From Anaerolineae bacterium (lineage in GTDB: Bacteria > Chloroflexota > Anaerolineae > Anaerolineales > E44-bin32): a stretch of 5,394 nucleotides of DNA. The notes beneath the pieces are model-generated. The model was not told the DNA's origin, searched no databases, and was given only the letters and a program-made list of their open reading frames with translations. The translations under genes and the position numbers were made by a program. Where the stretch lies: positions 1 through 5,394 of the forward strand of contig JAUVOZ010000138.1 in the NCBI GenBank assembly GCA_030598885.1, written 5' to 3'. This document shows, in pieces, positions 4,814 through 5,394 of this stretch (its first letter is position 1; each line of letters begins with the position of its first letter).

Positions 4814-5394
4814 TATTCCCTGCCCTCATCTGACTGGGCTTCCTCGAAAGGTTGTCCATCCGGTCCATATCCCCTCCCGATACCACGGTAGTGAAAGCCG
4901 AGTCGTGTCATTTCGACCGGATCGTAGATATTGCGACCATCGACGATAATCGGTTGTCGCATTGCCTTATGGACTCTCGTCAGATCAAGGTTCATAAACT
5001 CATTCCACTCCGTGCACACTACCAATGCGTCGCATCCTTCGACCAGCGCGTACACATCTTCAGCCATGATCAACTCGGGCATAATCTTCGCCGCGCGCAC
5101 CATCCCCGCTGGATCATATGCCCGAACCTGCGCGCCGTTCTCCACCAAGCGACGTGCGATCTCCAGGGAAGGCGCTTCTCGCATATCGTCGGTATTCGGC
5201 TTATAGGTTAAACCAAGTAGCCCGATAACCTTCCCCTCCAAGTCTCCAACCAACTCGCTCACCTTCTCGATTAATAACCGACGACGGTCGTCGTTGATAA
5301 GCATCACTGCTTGCAGCAATTGCGGATAGCGACCCTTTTCAGCCGCCATGTGCGCTAGTGCCTTGACATCCTTTGGAAAACATGAACCACCGTA
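4813..5394 (-). CDS. UDP-glucose 6-dehydrogenase, C-terminal part (5' end off window)
   Basis: This cytoplasmic enzyme oxidises UDP-glucose to UDP-glucuronate with two NAD+, supplying uronic acids for envelope polysaccharides. The 193 visible residues are roughly the last two fifths of a protein usually about 430-450 long. They open with YGGSCFPKD, the active-site loop with the catalytic Cys (codon 5380-5382). Next come LLGLTYKPNTDDMREAPSLE, the start of the C-terminal nucleotide-binding domain, then VRAYDP, VVCTEWNEF and IIVDGRNIYDP. The reading frame is open to the right edge, so an ATG at 5349 is internal, not the start. The short tail after RGIGRGYGP is acidic. The TAG stop overlaps the next gene's GTG by one base. 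The closely related UDP-mannose-type dehydrogenases share the Cys loop, but the motifs fit UDP-glucose dehydrogenase best. A symbol such as ugd would be reasonable; it is left blank because the substrate is inferred. Confidence 0.93.
   Translation of the reverse strand, partial: YGGSCFPKDVKALAHMAAEKGRYPQLLQAVMLINDDRRRLLIEKVSELVGDLEGKVIGLLGLTYKPNTDDMREAPSLEIARRLVENGAQVRAYDPAGMVRAAKIMPELIMAEDVYALVEGCDALVVCTEWNEFMNLDLTRVHKAMRQPIIVDGRNIYDPVEMTRLGFHYRGIGRGYGPDGQPFEEAQSDEGRE

Overview
The window carries one long minus-strand block of bacterial protein genes; no convincing gene lies on the plus strand. In transcription order (high to low coordinates) it holds: the 3' part of a UDP-glucose 6-dehydrogenase gene cut by the right edge, two adjacent M16-family (pitrilysin/MPP-like) peptidase genes, acpS (holo-ACP synthase), a FlK-like hotdog thioesterase gene, a 257-bp regulatory gap, and rpsB (ribosomal protein S2), which runs off the left edge without reaching a stop. 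Base composition is moderate, by eye a little over half G+C.

The taxon is most likely an uncultured or little-studied Chloroflexota. This is an inference: both M16 proteins resemble the paired M16 proteins I recall from that phylum (the WVEHMQFKGT and VQAAAFRVH stretches in one, LPGPGTILRRELPNG in the other). No RNA marker gene is present to confirm it.

The five upstream genes look like one translationally coupled operon. Junctions overlap by 1, 17, 4 and 1 nt, and two of the four starts visible in the window are GTG (first peptidase and acpS). The genes combine nucleotide-sugar oxidation (UDP-glucuronate for envelope polysaccharide), a two-subunit M16 protein, and acyl-carrier/acyl-CoA functions (AcpS plus thioesterase). 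This suggests envelope or lipid housekeeping rather than one pathway.

The gap before rpsB holds two near-consensus sigma-70-type promoters in tandem and a leader of about 155 nt. The leader starts with a perfect 10-bp hairpin, followed by a second hairpin and three Shine-Dalgarno-like GGAGG blocks. rpsB is therefore likely transcribed independently, with a structured 5' UTR of the kind used for ribosomal-protein autoregulation.

Two features stand out. S2 carries a very acidic C-terminal extension that ends, within the window, in at least eight in-frame 30-bp tandem repeats (decapeptide EEAQL[P/S]DEAE). In the M16 pair, the subunit that should be catalytic has Pro in place of the first zinc-binding His (PWVEH instead of HxxEH), while its partner also lacks the motif, so neither visible protein has a complete standard zinc site.
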